From: Methanoregulaceae archaeon
GTDB lineage: Archaea > Halobacteriota > Methanomicrobia > Methanomicrobiales > Methanospirillaceae
Direction of reading: 5' to 3'
Length of the DNA stretch: 15,528 nt
NCBI GenBank assembly: GCA_019695435.1
Contig: JACTVF010000020.1
Location: 1 to 15,528, forward strand
The notes under the pieces were generated by a model. That model was given only the letters and a program-made list of their open reading frames with translations, did no database searches and had not been told where the DNA came from. Position numbers and translations under genes: made by a program. Of the stretch, positions 1-6,555 are shown piece by piece (position 1 is the stretch's first letter; the number at the start of each line of letters is the position of its first letter).

Positions 1-132
1 TTTTTCGAGCTGCGAGAGCGGAGTGTCGCAGGTGAAGACCATGGGTTTTGCCCCGAGTTTTCCCACCTGCTGGTACAGGTTGAACGTGAAACTGTCGTAG
101 CAGTCCACGATAAGGACGGTCGGGACGCTCAT
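1..132 (-). CDS. trpG: Anthranilate synthase glutamine amidotransferase subunit, N-terminal 44 residues (cut by window edge)
   Basis: The frame starts at the ATG at 132-130 and stays open to base 1. It encodes MSVPTVLIVDCYDSFTFNLY and continues. The D-x-YDSFT-x-NL stretch near the N-terminus is the signature of the class I glutamine amidotransferases TrpG/PabA. TrpG releases ammonia from glutamine and passes it to TrpE for anthranilate synthesis from chorismate, the first committed step of tryptophan synthesis. The catalytic Cys and His lie beyond the window, so activity cannot be judged. Its ATG overlaps the TGA of trpE as ATGA, which implies translational coupling and matched subunit amounts. 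The partner being TrpE rather than PabB makes TrpG the better name. Confidence 0.93.
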   Translation of the reverse strand, partial: MSVPTVLIVDCYDSFTFNLYQQVGKLGAKPMVFTCDTPLSQLEK

Positions 133-1667
133 GGCGAGACCCCCGCCCGTTCGATCGCCCTCATCATCGCTGCTGCCTTGTTCTCAGTCTCGATCCATTC
201 GTTCGCGGGTACCGAGTCCGCAACGATGCCAGCCCCTACCTGGATGCTCGCCCTGCCGTTCTTCACGCTCACGGTGCGGATCGCGATGGCAAACTCGAGG
301 TTTCGGTCAAAGCCGATATACCCGACTGCGCCCGCGTAGAGCCCGCGTGCATCCGGCTCGATCCCGCTGATGATCTGCATCGCCCGGATCTTCGGCGCGC
401 CAGAGACCGTCCCGGCCGGGAAGCAGGACTTGAGTGCATCGTAGCAGTCGAGGTGGTCCATGAGCGTCCCGGTGACGGTCGAGACCATGTGCTGGACATG
501 GGAGAACTTTTCGATGCCCATGAACTCGGTGACATCGACCGACCCGAACTTGCAGACCCTCCCGACATCGTTTCGTGCGAGATCGACCAGCATTGTGTGC
601 TCGGCCCGCTCTTTTTTGTCGAGCAGTAATTCCTGTGCGAGCCGTTTGTCCTCGCTCCTGTCGTGGCCCCGGGGCCGGGTGCCGGCGATTGGTACTGTCG
701 TCACGCGTCGTTTCTCCACCCGCACGAGCATCTCTGGGCTTGCCCCGATTACCTGCTCGTCCCCGAAATCGAGGAAGTACATGTACGGGCTCGGGTTGAT
801 CGCCCGCAGGGCAGCGTAGATCGGGAACGGGTCAGCGCCCATCGCACATTCCATTCTCCGGGAGAGCACGGCCTGGAAGATATCCCCGGCCACGATATGC
901 TCTTTAATCCCTTCGACCGCATGCGAGAACGCCTCCTTGCCGGTGTTGTCCGAAATCTCCAATGGCTTTCCGGGTTTCATATCCCGGGGTATAGTTGATG
1001 CCGGTGGTTTTTCTGCGATTGTTTCGATCTGCTGTTTCAGTGCCGCGATGTGTGCGACACAGCGCCGGTATTCGGCAGCCGGGTCCGATTCGTAGGTCAG
1101 GAACGGGCTTGAGAAGATAAACAGTCTCCGGTCCCGGTGATCGAAGACAACACAGTCTTTCGTAAACATGAATCGGGCATCAGGAGTGGCAACAGCCGTG
1201 CTGCTCTTTGTGCTTTCAACCTGCCCGAAGAGCGAGTGTACGATATCGTAGGAAAAGTATCCAACCATCCCCCCGAAAAACCGCGGGGCCCTGAGGTTTA
1301 TGTAATTGAACCGCGAGAGAACCGACCGGATTTTATCGACCGGGTTTGCACCCTCCGGTTCGCGTGCGATGGCAACAAACGCCTCGCTGCCAGTCACGAC
1401 CACGTCATCACCGAGCGTAATCATACCCATGGGATCGATGCCGACGTATGAGTACCGGGCGATCTTCTCGCTTCCTTCTATGGATTCAAGGAGGAACGCG
1501 TTTCCCGTCCGGGTTTTCAAGAACACGTCCAGCGGCGAACACCGCGGGAGCGGAAATTCGGTGCAGAGCGGAATCACCAGCGGTTTTGGCTGGTTGTTTA
1601 CTGCAGTAAGGAATTCATCGGGCCCAAGATTCAGGTTCAGTTCTTTTTGAGTAATATTCGTCTCCAT
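129..1667 (-). CDS. trpE: Anthranilate synthase component I
   Basis: 512 residues, usual length for the family. TrpE converts chorismate plus ammonia to anthranilate in the cytoplasm, as a complex with TrpG. The N-terminal half carries LLES followed about ten residues on by an Arg-Tyr-Ser (LLESIEGSEKIARYS), the known tryptophan feedback-binding element. The chorismate-binding domain shows IAGTRPRG, ERAEHTMLVDLARNDVGRVC, CFPAGTVSGAPKIRAM and the terminal AGAGIVADSVPANEWIETEN block. I chose the ATG at 1667: it is preceded by GGTGATG, a match to the archaeal 16S 3' end, about eight bases upstream. A TTG at 1808 would add 47 residues with no family similarity. The next gene is trpG, overlapping by four bases. 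The feedback motif favours TrpE over PabB. Confidence 0.96.
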   Translation of the reverse strand: METNITQKELNLNLGPDEFLTAVNNQPKPLVIPLCTEFPLPRCSPLDVFLKTRTGNAFLLESIEGSEKIARYSYVGIDPMGMITLGDDVVVTGSEAFVAIAREPEGANPVDKIRSVLSRFNYINLRAPRFFGGMVGYFSYDIVHSLFGQVESTKSSTAVATPDARFMFTKDCVVFDHRDRRLFIFSSPFLTYESDPAAEYRRCVAHIAALKQQIETIAEKPPASTIPRDMKPGKPLEISDNTGKEAFSHAVEGIKEHIVAGDIFQAVLSRRMECAMGADPFPIYAALRAINPSPYMYFLDFGDEQVIGASPEMLVRVEKRRVTTVPIAGTRPRGHDRSEDKRLAQELLLDKKERAEHTMLVDLARNDVGRVCKFGSVDVTEFMGIEKFSHVQHMVSTVTGTLMDHLDCYDALKSCFPAGTVSGAPKIRAMQIISGIEPDARGLYAGAVGYIGFDRNLEFAIAIRTVSVKNGRASIQVGAGIVADSVPANEWIETENKAAAMMRAIERAGVSP

Positions 1668-1848
1668 CCCATCGGCATCACCAACTAACGTATCGCGTGA
1701 ATGTGTCCCGGTCAGGAACGAGGTGTGTAAAGGTTCCTGCCCTGGCAGACAGTACAGGCACAGGCATCGTGCGAAGAATCGATCAGATCCCGCAGGCAGC
1801 CCGCCCAAACGCTTAGTTTTGGTTGTTATTGTACATATTTATACATTG
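1668..1848 (-). promoter_or_regulatory. trp leader: trpE promoter and long leader with TATA and TGTACA box
   Basis: On the minus strand TATAAATA occupies 1843-1836, and the palindrome TGTACA (1835-1830) follows it directly. TGTACA is the TRP box recognised by the archaeal tryptophan repressor TrpY in Methanothermobacter; that this genome has a TrpY is not shown here. A start about 27 bases below the TATA box would fall near 1813, giving an untranslated leader of roughly 145 nt before the trpE ATG at 1667, long for an archaeal mRNA. TGTACA also occurs at 6029 and 9446 in no such context, close to chance, so only its position argues for function. Confidence 0.5.
1678..1767 (-). other. Possible 29-codon leader open frame ending Tyr-Val-Ser-Trp-stop before trpE
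   Basis: Inside the trpE leader an ATG at 1767 opens a frame of 29 codons whose last sense codon is TGG (1683-1681), followed by TGA (1680-1678). The Trp-stop pair sits on the GGTGATG ribosome binding site of trpE, so a ribosome waiting there would cover it. There is only one Trp codon, no ribosome binding site for the small frame stands out, and no attenuator-type hairpin plus T-run was found. It may be a chance frame. Confidence 0.2.
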
Positions 1849-1866
1849 TTGTTATTTTATGTAAGT

Positions 1867-1881
1867 CAATGCATGTGCAAT
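1867..1881 (-). promoter_or_regulatory. 15-nt near-palindromic motif upstream of the trpE TATA box
   Basis: Plus-strand caatgcatgtgcaat, with a core TGCA-TG-TGCA that is nearly palindromic. The identical 15-mer occurs at 6805-6819. Here it ends about 21-23 bases upstream of the trpE TATA box, and the second copy ends about 20-24 bases upstream of another TATA-like element. This looks like a shared operator or activator site; the protein that would bind it is unknown. Confidence 0.4.
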
Positions 1882-2031
1882 ACAGTATGCCCATGCCGGG
1901 TATTGACAAAAGAGAAGGCGATCCCGGAAAATCAACGGCGATAAATAACGATCCAGGCGTAACTGAAAGCCTTGAAAAGCGGCGCAGAATGTGGCTATGA
2001 ACCGGGTGTGCACCAAAGACCCATGCCCTGA

Positions 2032-2404
2032 TCACTCTACTTTTATACCCTTGCCGCGGAGTGTTTCGGTCTTCTTCTTTGAACATTCTTCGCACCGGAA
2101 CCCGGGAGCCGCATCGTTGCTTTTGTCATAGTCCCCGGACCGTACCAGCCGGTACCCCCGCGCGACTTTGCCGCAGTCCACGCAGGAGATGTTCTCTTTG
2201 ACCTCCCACTGCGCAGCAAGCGACCGGGAAGTAAAGATGAACTGGTCGACCCGGAAGAAGATCAGCCCTCCGATCAGGTTTGCTACGATAGCGGCTAGGC
2301 TCTGTCCCATTACGGCAAAGAGAATGCCGACCCCAGGCAAGGATCGGAGTGCCTGCCTGCCAACGGAGCAGGGAGAGTGCGTACCGCTTGAAATTGATCC
2401 GCAT
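2032..2404 (-). pseudogene. Small membrane/zinc-ribbon protein of unknown function, broken by a frameshift
   Basis: The frame from ATG 2404 reads MRINFKRYALSLLRWQAGTP then ILA; the rest of the protein continues in another frame as GVGILFAVMGQSLAAIVANL, then a second hydrophobic stretch (IGGLIFFRVDQFIFTS) and a soluble tail with CVDCG and CEECSKKK. Together they resemble a small methanogen protein I remember: an N-terminal RWQ...TPILA helix, one or two membrane segments with a VDxFIF motif, and a C-terminal four-cysteine zinc site. The frames join near 2335-2340 in GCC-T-GGG; one extra base or two missing bases would repair it. No function is known to me. It is either a pseudogene or an assembly error. 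TATA-like elements lie at 2429-2434 and 2473-2478. Confidence 0.6.
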
Positions 2405-2470
2405 ACAGGAATCTTTTCGGGCCGGGGAATTAAAAGGGATTGTGCCGTTCCCCCTATGCACTGCACGAGG

Positions 2471-2520
2471 ACTTTATACCCTGCCGGACAAATACTAGGA
2501 AATACACTTGACGTGAGGAT
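2471..2520 (+). promoter_or_regulatory. Promoter and ribosome binding site of the 2523 gene
   Basis: TTTATA at 2473-2478 places a start near 2503, and GTGAGGAT just before the ATG at 2523 serves as a plausible ribosome binding site. The same short region also has to hold the promoter of the divergent gene that begins at 2404. Confidence 0.45.
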
Positions 2521-2522
2521 AT

Positions 2523-3113
2523 ATGTGGCCGAACAAGCAGCACTCGCTCGGGTGGGTTTTTATCACGCGGATGATCGGGATCATAAGTTTCCTGATTGTG
2601 GTCGTGCTGGCAAATATTCTGGACTTTTACGTCGGGAGCTCGCTCTATCATTCGGGTGTCGATTTCCTGAATCTGAATTTCTGGCTGCTGCTCCTCATCG
2701 GCATCATCATTTTTGTCGCTGACATTTTCGGGGCGTTTCCCTTCCCGTTGAACCTGCCGGCCCCGATTATTAAGGCAATCGGCAGTGTCTTTATCATCGC
2801 GTTCCTGCTCCGGGTGTTTGATTGGGTAGACTCAACCACCGGCAACAATATTTACCATTATTTCTGGCTGCTCTCGTTTGTGATCGTACCGATCGTCTTT
2901 ATCATAGTGCTTTTAGCTGGGTACTATGAGATCATCTACGATCTCTGGGCGAAAGCAAAGATCCGTGAGGGATCTAACGTGGCTGTCGCCGGTTCTGCAG
3001 ATAACCCGCAAGCAATCTCCTCTCCCAAATCCTGGGAAGATGTCAGCGCCGAGTTACGGATGATGCTGTACGAAATTATCCACAGGTTCCGCGAAGAGAT
3101 CCGGAAACGTTAG
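2523..3113 (+). CDS. Hypothetical four-helix membrane protein
   Basis: 196 residues, not recognised as a named family. Four hydrophobic segments are visible at about residues 15-37, 50-71, 82-99 and 113-133. They are followed by a charged, mostly soluble C-terminal tail of some 60 residues, probably cytoplasmic, ending in a basic helix (MMLYEIIHRFREEIRKR). There is no signal peptide distinct from the first helix, no cysteine and no obvious catalytic motif. The spacing resembles small archaeal integral membrane proteins with a cytoplasmic tail, but I assign no role. The start at 2523 has a GAGGAT element a few bases upstream and a TATA box about 45 bases upstream. It stands alone, between a divergent and a convergent gene. 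Confidence 0.8.
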   Translation: MWPNKQHSLGWVFITRMIGIISFLIVVVLANILDFYVGSSLYHSGVDFLNLNFWLLLLIGIIIFVADIFGAFPFPLNLPAPIIKAIGSVFIIAFLLRVFDWVDSTTGNNIYHYFWLLSFVIVPIVFIIVLLAGYYEIIYDLWAKAKIREGSNVAVAGSADNPQAISSPKSWEDVSAELRMMLYEIIHRFREEIRKR

Positions 3114-3192
3114 CACTCGCGGGTTACTGTCCCTTAAGCAGGAGAGTTTGTGCCAAAAACGTCGAGGATGACATTTCCCGTATAACTATCAC

Positions 3193-3426
3193 TCACCAGT
3201 TAGGGTTTTCCTCACGGAATTTTCTCTCTTTTTCAACAAGTTCTTCGCTCGTGAGATGGGCCGGCATACAGATGCAGCGGTGTTCAATAAAGACGCCGTC
3301 CTTGAAACTGCCCTGCGGTTCACCCGTACGACAGGCGCCATAGATGTCAGCATCGCAGTCATGGTAGACCTGCGGGAGATTCTTCTCTCTGGCGTACATA
3401 AGTGCCTCATGCCATGATGCTGCCAT
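3193..3426 (-). CDS. Small cysteine-containing protein, unknown function
   Basis: 77 residues from the ATG at 3426. The composition looks coding: an amphipathic start (MAASWHEALMYAREKNLPQV), a middle with Cys24, Cys32, Cys51 and Cys53, and a charged helical end (SEELVEKERKFREENPNW). Four cysteines plus three nearby histidines (His22, His49, His57) could bind a metal, but the spacing is not that of a classic zinc ribbon. I do not recognise the family. No ribosome binding site is visible, while a TATA-like element (GATATAG) lies about 27 bases upstream, so the mRNA may be leaderless. An in-frame extension to 3621 overlaps the next gene on the same strand and looks non-coding. Confidence 0.6.
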   Translation of the reverse strand: MAASWHEALMYAREKNLPQVYHDCDADIYGACRTGEPQGSFKDGVFIEHRCICMPAHLTSEELVEKERKFREENPNW

Positions 3427-3494
3427 AATTGCAGTATTGTGGCGTACAGGTACTATATCTGGCGTGTGGTAACAGCATCCAGCTAAAGACATCC

Positions 3495-3508
3495 AAAAAA
3501 GAAAAAAA
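3495..3508 (-). terminator. Oligo-T terminator after the zinc-ribbon gene
   Basis: Minus-strand TTTTTTTCTTTTTT lies about 19 bases below the stop of the gene ending at 3527. This is the usual archaeal termination signal. Confidence 0.6.
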
Positions 3509-3526
3509 TGAATGAGATTTATGTAA

Positions 3527-3706
3527 TTAGAACCGGGGTTTCCGGTGCTTGGGCAGGCAGTCCCTGCAGTAAACCGGCCTTCCCTCAGTTGGCTTGAAGG
3601 GGACTTCGCACTCTTTTCCACAGTCTGAACAGACCGTCTTTGTCATTTCTCTGGGACCGAAGTTTCTCGGGCCACCAAATCCTTTTCTTTCCATTGTATT
3701 ACTCAT
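3527..3706 (-). CDS. Small zinc-ribbon protein (CxxC...CxxC, GRPVYCRDCLPKHR type)
   Basis: 59 residues, or 55 if the second in-frame ATG at 3694 is used. A basic, glycine-rich N-terminus (ERKGFGGPRNFG) is followed by VCSDCGKECEVPFKP, EGRPVYCRDCLP and KHRKPRF. This is a well-spread small methanogen/archaeal family with a four-cysteine zinc site, often annotated only as a zinc-binding protein; a nucleic-acid role is guessed from the basic ends and is not established. TATTTATA at 3752-3745 predicts a start near 3722, 16 bases before the ATG at 3706, which supports the longer form. An oligo-T terminator follows. Confidence 0.85.
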   Translation of the reverse strand: MSNTMERKGFGGPRNFGPREMTKTVCSDCGKECEVPFKPTEGRPVYCRDCLPKHRKPRF

Positions 3707-3744
3707 GCAGTTTTATATCTGCATATATTCATCATACCATTCAG

Positions 3745-3752
3745 TATAAATA
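3745..3752 (-). promoter_or_regulatory. TATA box of the zinc-ribbon gene
   Basis: Minus-strand TATTTATA. A second AT-rich TATAAA nearer the ATG (around 3711-3717) is too close to the start codon to serve the same gene. Confidence 0.45.
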
Positions 3753-3795
3753 CATCTGCATCTGATCAGGCATCCATCCGACCAGTTCTGCGGGG

Positions 3796-4923
3796 TCAGG
3801 GAATGATTTCGCACCCATTGAACTTCTCGTGGGCAAAGTCAGGAAGGCTGATGCGCCCGGAATCTATCAGGGCCCGTACACGGGGGAGTGCATCCATTAA
3901 AGAATCGCGCAGGTTTTCCACGGTACCGCACACGAGCTGTCGGCCGGCCGGGTTCCAGGGCTGCACGATGCTCGAGTACAGGCACCGGCCGCCACAGAAC
4001 GTGCGGATGTGACATGTCGTACACTCGCCACCCACCGGGATCCGGGGCAAGCTCTGCGGGTCTGCGTCCGCGATATGGCCGGCATAATATTGTCTCATGC
4101 CGATCATAATCGGGCAGGGCGCGATATGACCGTCGGTCATGATCGCATAGTTCGCGTGCCCCGCCCCGCACCGCAGGGGGCTCTCCCTCCCGTACAGAAG
4201 ATCTTCCATGGGATCGATGAAGGGGTACCAGCGATTGACCTGCCCGTTCTGTTCCATATGGTCGACCCATGCCGTGACAAGTGCACGGATACCGGGATTA
4301 TAACTTTCCGTTACCCATTCTGCAAACCGGCGGCGGGAGAGATCGCGGGTGAAGTTTGCATCCATCTGCCAGTGGATAGATGTAAATGAGTATACCGGAT
4401 TCTCCGCGAGGTACCGGACTGCGTCGAATATATCGGTGCGCTCGGTCACGGTCATCCGGGCAATCAGTTCGCCGCGATAGCCGTCTGCCCGGATCTTTCT
4501 CACGTTTGTCATCACCCGGGAAAAAACACCGGCCCCCCGGTTTTCATCGGTGAGGGTTTCGCGCCCGTCCAGCGAGACAAGGATCGTGGAGAATCGGTTG
4601 ACGATATCAGGAGCGAGCTGGTCGAGCAGGAGGCCGTTGGTCTGGATCATGAACCTTTGCACCGGGGCCTCACGGACAATCCTTTCGATCAATACCGGAC
4701 GCAGGAGCGGTTCGCCGCCATAGAATGTCACGGTTGGCGAGGGATCCCGCGCAAGGAACCGGTAGAGCAGTTCAGGATCGTAACTGAGATCCGGTGCGAG
4801 GTTCGCATCGATCTCGACCGGCACTGCATCCGGACCCTCTTTATCTTCATCCTCGAACGCCTTGGCCCGGCAGTACCGGCAGCAGAGGTTGCAATCGTCG
4901 GTGAGGATGAGATGGAAGTACAT
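3796..4923 (-). CDS. Radical SAM/SPASM enzyme, putative peptide-modifying (AF1577-like)
   Basis: 375 residues. The N-terminus has the cluster motif Cys11-x3-Cys15-x2-Cys18 (DDCNLCCRYC), with an extra Cys14, then GGEP at 69-72 (TVTFYGGEPLL), which holds SAM, and further core strands (MIQTNGLLLD, ILVSLDG). The C-terminal part has Cys252, Cys270 (MTDGHIAPCP), Cys301, Cys304, Cys310, Cys314 and Cys332. This is the SPASM pattern that holds auxiliary iron-sulfur clusters in enzymes modifying peptides or proteins. From memory it matches an archaeal family labelled putative peptide-modifying radical SAM enzyme, AF1577 type; I could not search. The substrate is unknown and no clear precursor peptide lies beside it. 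A TATA-like ATTTATCG at about 4960 suggests a short leader. Confidence 0.85.
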   Translation of the reverse strand: MYFHLILTDDCNLCCRYCRAKAFEDEDKEGPDAVPVEIDANLAPDLSYDPELLYRFLARDPSPTVTFYGGEPLLRPVLIERIVREAPVQRFMIQTNGLLLDQLAPDIVNRFSTILVSLDGRETLTDENRGAGVFSRVMTNVRKIRADGYRGELIARMTVTERTDIFDAVRYLAENPVYSFTSIHWQMDANFTRDLSRRRFAEWVTESYNPGIRALVTAWVDHMEQNGQVNRWYPFIDPMEDLLYGRESPLRCGAGHANYAIMTDGHIAPCPIMIGMRQYYAGHIADADPQSLPRIPVGGECTTCHIRTFCGGRCLYSSIVQPWNPAGRQLVCGTVENLRDSLMDALPRVRALIDSGRISLPDFAHEKFNGCEIIP

Positions 4924-5026
4924 AGATAAATTCCTGTTATCATGGGAAGCCCCAGACGATAAATCCGCGGGATTTCGGTATGAACAACCATTTTTTCTAT
5001 GGTGTGGCTGTATTAATCAGGTCTGT

Positions 5027-5860
5027 ATGCCACAGATCATTGTGAAAAAGTCGGAGCAGGACACGGGAACCGGATTCGGCTGGGATGCTGCGGACTATGC
5101 ACGGAGTTCCCAGGCACAGAAGCAGTGAGCGCAGGAACTGCTAAAAAAAATCGATCTGTCAGGCAGCGAAAAGGTGCTTGATATCGGGTGCGGTGAGGGT
5201 ACCGTGACTGCCGCACTTGCGAAACGCGTGCCGGAAGGATCCGTTCTCGGTATCGACCTCTCTCCTGACATGATCCGGTTTGCGCGTGAACAGTTCCCGC
5301 AGGATGCGCATCCCAACCTGTCGTTTGCAGAAGGAGACGTTCAGGTTCTCGGATTTTCTGGAGAATTTGATATTGTCTTTTCAAACGCCGCACTCCACTG
5401 GGTGTATGATCACGGCCCGGTCCTTGCGGGGATCGCCCGGGCGCTCCGGAGCGGCGGGCGGATGATTGTCCAGATGGGAGGGAAAGGTAATGCAGCTCAG
5501 GTCTTAGTCGCTCTTGACGTAATGCGTGCAGATCCCGGGTGGAGTCAGTACTTTCGCGGATTTTCCTTCCGCTATGGTTTCTTCTCACCGGCAGAGTATA
5601 TCCCGTGGCTTGAAACGGCTGGCCTTGCACCGGTTCGCGTTGACCTCATCCCCAAAGAGATGGTGTATCCGGCACGCGACGGGTTCTGCAGCTGGCTCCG
5701 TACAACCTGGCTCCCGTACCTGGAGAGGGTGCCCCAGGCCCGGCGGAATGAGTTTGTTGATTCACTTGCCGATCAGTTCCTTGCTGTAAATCAACCGGAT
5801 CCGGATGGCACCATTCACGTAAAGATGGTAAGGCTCGAAATCGAGGCGAAAAAACGCTGA
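5027..5860 (+). pseudogene. SAM-dependent methyltransferase (trans-aconitate methyltransferase-like) with an in-frame TGA
   Basis: A frame of 277 codons from ATG 5027 (AGGT six bases upstream) runs to the stop at 5858 with one internal TGA at 5126-5128. Before it reads WDAADYARSSQAQKQ and after it AQELLKKIDLSGSEKVLDIG. Relatives I remember have Trp exactly there (QKQ-W-AQELL), so TGG has probably become TGA. The rest is a normal class I methyltransferase: motif I VLDIGCGEGTVTAALA, acidic GIDLSPDM, and FDIVFSNAALHWV. The usual target is a small carboxylate such as trans-aconitate, but specificity cannot be read here. A protein restarted at GTG 5174 would begin inside motif I and lose the N-terminal helix. 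It is either a nonsense allele or a base error. Confidence 0.75.
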
Positions 5861-5883
5861 TCCCTGCCCGATAAGTGTCGTAA

Positions 5884-5990
5884 TGTATAAACTATTTTCC
5901 TGTAATTCATTCTTATGGCCGGGGGAGTACTTTGCAGAGAATATCGATATCTTGGAACGCGGCGAACTTGACGCCCTGATCATGGGATGA
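5884..5990 (+). pseudogene. Promoter and N-terminal remnant resembling phenylacetate-CoA ligase / coenzyme F390 synthetase
   Basis: After the methyltransferase a TATA box (TGTATAAAC, 5884-5892) is followed by ATG at 5915. The frame ending at TGA 5988-5990 reads GEYFAENIDILERGELDALI, which I recognise as similar to the start of PaaK/F390 synthetase proteins (Y-F/W-x-P/E-x-I-E-x-L-x-R-x-E-L-D-A-L). The ATG is out of that frame by exactly one base, and the run of five G at 5921-5925 lies between; four G would join them. Nothing of the remaining ~400 residues follows, so this is a short remnant at most. Confidence 0.4.
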
Positions 5991-6059
5991 GTACATCAAC
6001 CCCCCCCAAATGGAGATCTGGCGTACTGATGTACAACCTCGTGAACCGTCAGTGACCAT

Positions 6060-6110
6060 CGGAGGGCAGGGTGGTGCGCTGGCATCATTTTTTGCCCTGC
6101 TGCATCTCCG
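6060..6110. other. Multi-stem foldable element with internal T6
   Basis: Nested pairing is visible: CGGAG (6060-6064) with CTCCG (6106-6110), GCAGGG (6066-6071) with CCCTGC (6095-6100), and TGGTGC (6072-6077) with GCATCA (6082-6087) closing a GCTG loop. Six T follow the inner hairpin. GGGCA with TGCCC is an alternative middle pairing. It may be a terminator, a small RNA or part of a decayed gene. The surrounding 5991-6193 shows no supportable gene. Confidence 0.3.
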
Positions 6111-6261
6111 AAGGTGTAATGGTTAATGCGCCTTTATTTAAGCAAATAAGCGCAAACCGGCCAATATTTTCGCCTATTTAATCGGAGTTAATAGTGCGCC
6201 ACAATACCGAAAATACCATTGAAAATATGGCTAAATTTGATATTTCGACGTGTTTTCGACG

Positions 6262-6277
6262 GAAACCTTTTATATTA
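6262..6277 (+). promoter_or_regulatory. BRE/TATA promoter of the 71-residue repeat protein gene
   Basis: GGAAACC next to TTTTATATTA is a good archaeal BRE-TATA pair. Transcription would start near 6298, almost at the first base of the hairpin at 6300. Weaker TATA-like stretches lie at about 6132 and 6175. Confidence 0.55.
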
Positions 6278-6299
6278 TCAGGCGTTAACTCTCATTATC

Positions 6300-6324
6300 A
6301 AAACCCAAACGGGGTTTTGAGGTG
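6300..6324 (+). promoter_or_regulatory. 5' hairpin followed by a strong ribosome binding site
   Basis: AAAACCC (6300-6306) pairs with GGGTTTT (6312-6318) around AAACG, and GAGGTG (6319-6324) follows at once, five bases before the ATG. The stem would sit at or near the mRNA 5' end, where it could protect the message or shape access to the ribosome site. Confidence 0.5.
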
Positions 6325-6329
6325 TTTAA

Positions 6330-6545
6330 ATGGGACAGAAAATTGGAAAGGAAAAGATCCAGCGCGAAAAGGGATTCCTGTACTTCATTGGGAAGGACGG
6401 GTATGTCTGGGCAGCCCCGATGAAGCACAACAAGACCGGCAAGAAGAAGAAAGTCGGTACTGAAAAGATTGCCAAGGAAAAGGGCTACATGTATTACATT
6501 GGCAAAGACGGATTCGTCGCAAAAGCCAAGATGAAAAACGCATAA
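6330..6545 (+). CDS. Small basic protein of two tandem repeats (methanogen-specific)
   Basis: 71 residues, highly basic. Two copies of one unit make up almost the whole protein: IGKEKIQREKGFLYFIGKDG then YVWAAPMK at residues 5-32, and VGTEKIAKEKGYMYYIGKDG then FVAKAKMK at about 42-69. The consensus is G-x-EKI-x-(R/K)EKG-(F/Y)-x-Y-(F/Y)-IGKDG-(Y/F)-V-x-x-x-x-MK. The two halves are joined by a lysine-rich linker (HNKTGKKKK). I remember similar small proteins in Methanosarcina and Methanomicrobiales without known function; lysines and repeated aromatics suggest nucleic-acid or surface binding, which is only a guess. A strong BRE-TATA, a 5' hairpin and GAGGTG point to high expression. Stop is followed by T5 at 6556-6560. 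Confidence 0.85.
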   Translation: MGQKIGKEKIQREKGFLYFIGKDGYVWAAPMKHNKTGKKKKVGTEKIAKEKGYMYYIGKDGFVAKAKMKNA

Positions 6546-6555
6546 ACCGAACATC

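Noticed and set aside
1668..1808. N-terminal extension of TrpE from a TTG at 1808
   Set aside because: The extra 47 residues do not resemble TrpE, and the ATG at 1667 has a proper ribosome binding site.
2168..2722. 184-codon plus-strand frame
   Set aside because: It is antisense to the frameshifted zinc protein and overlaps the membrane protein gene in another frame; composition is not protein-like.
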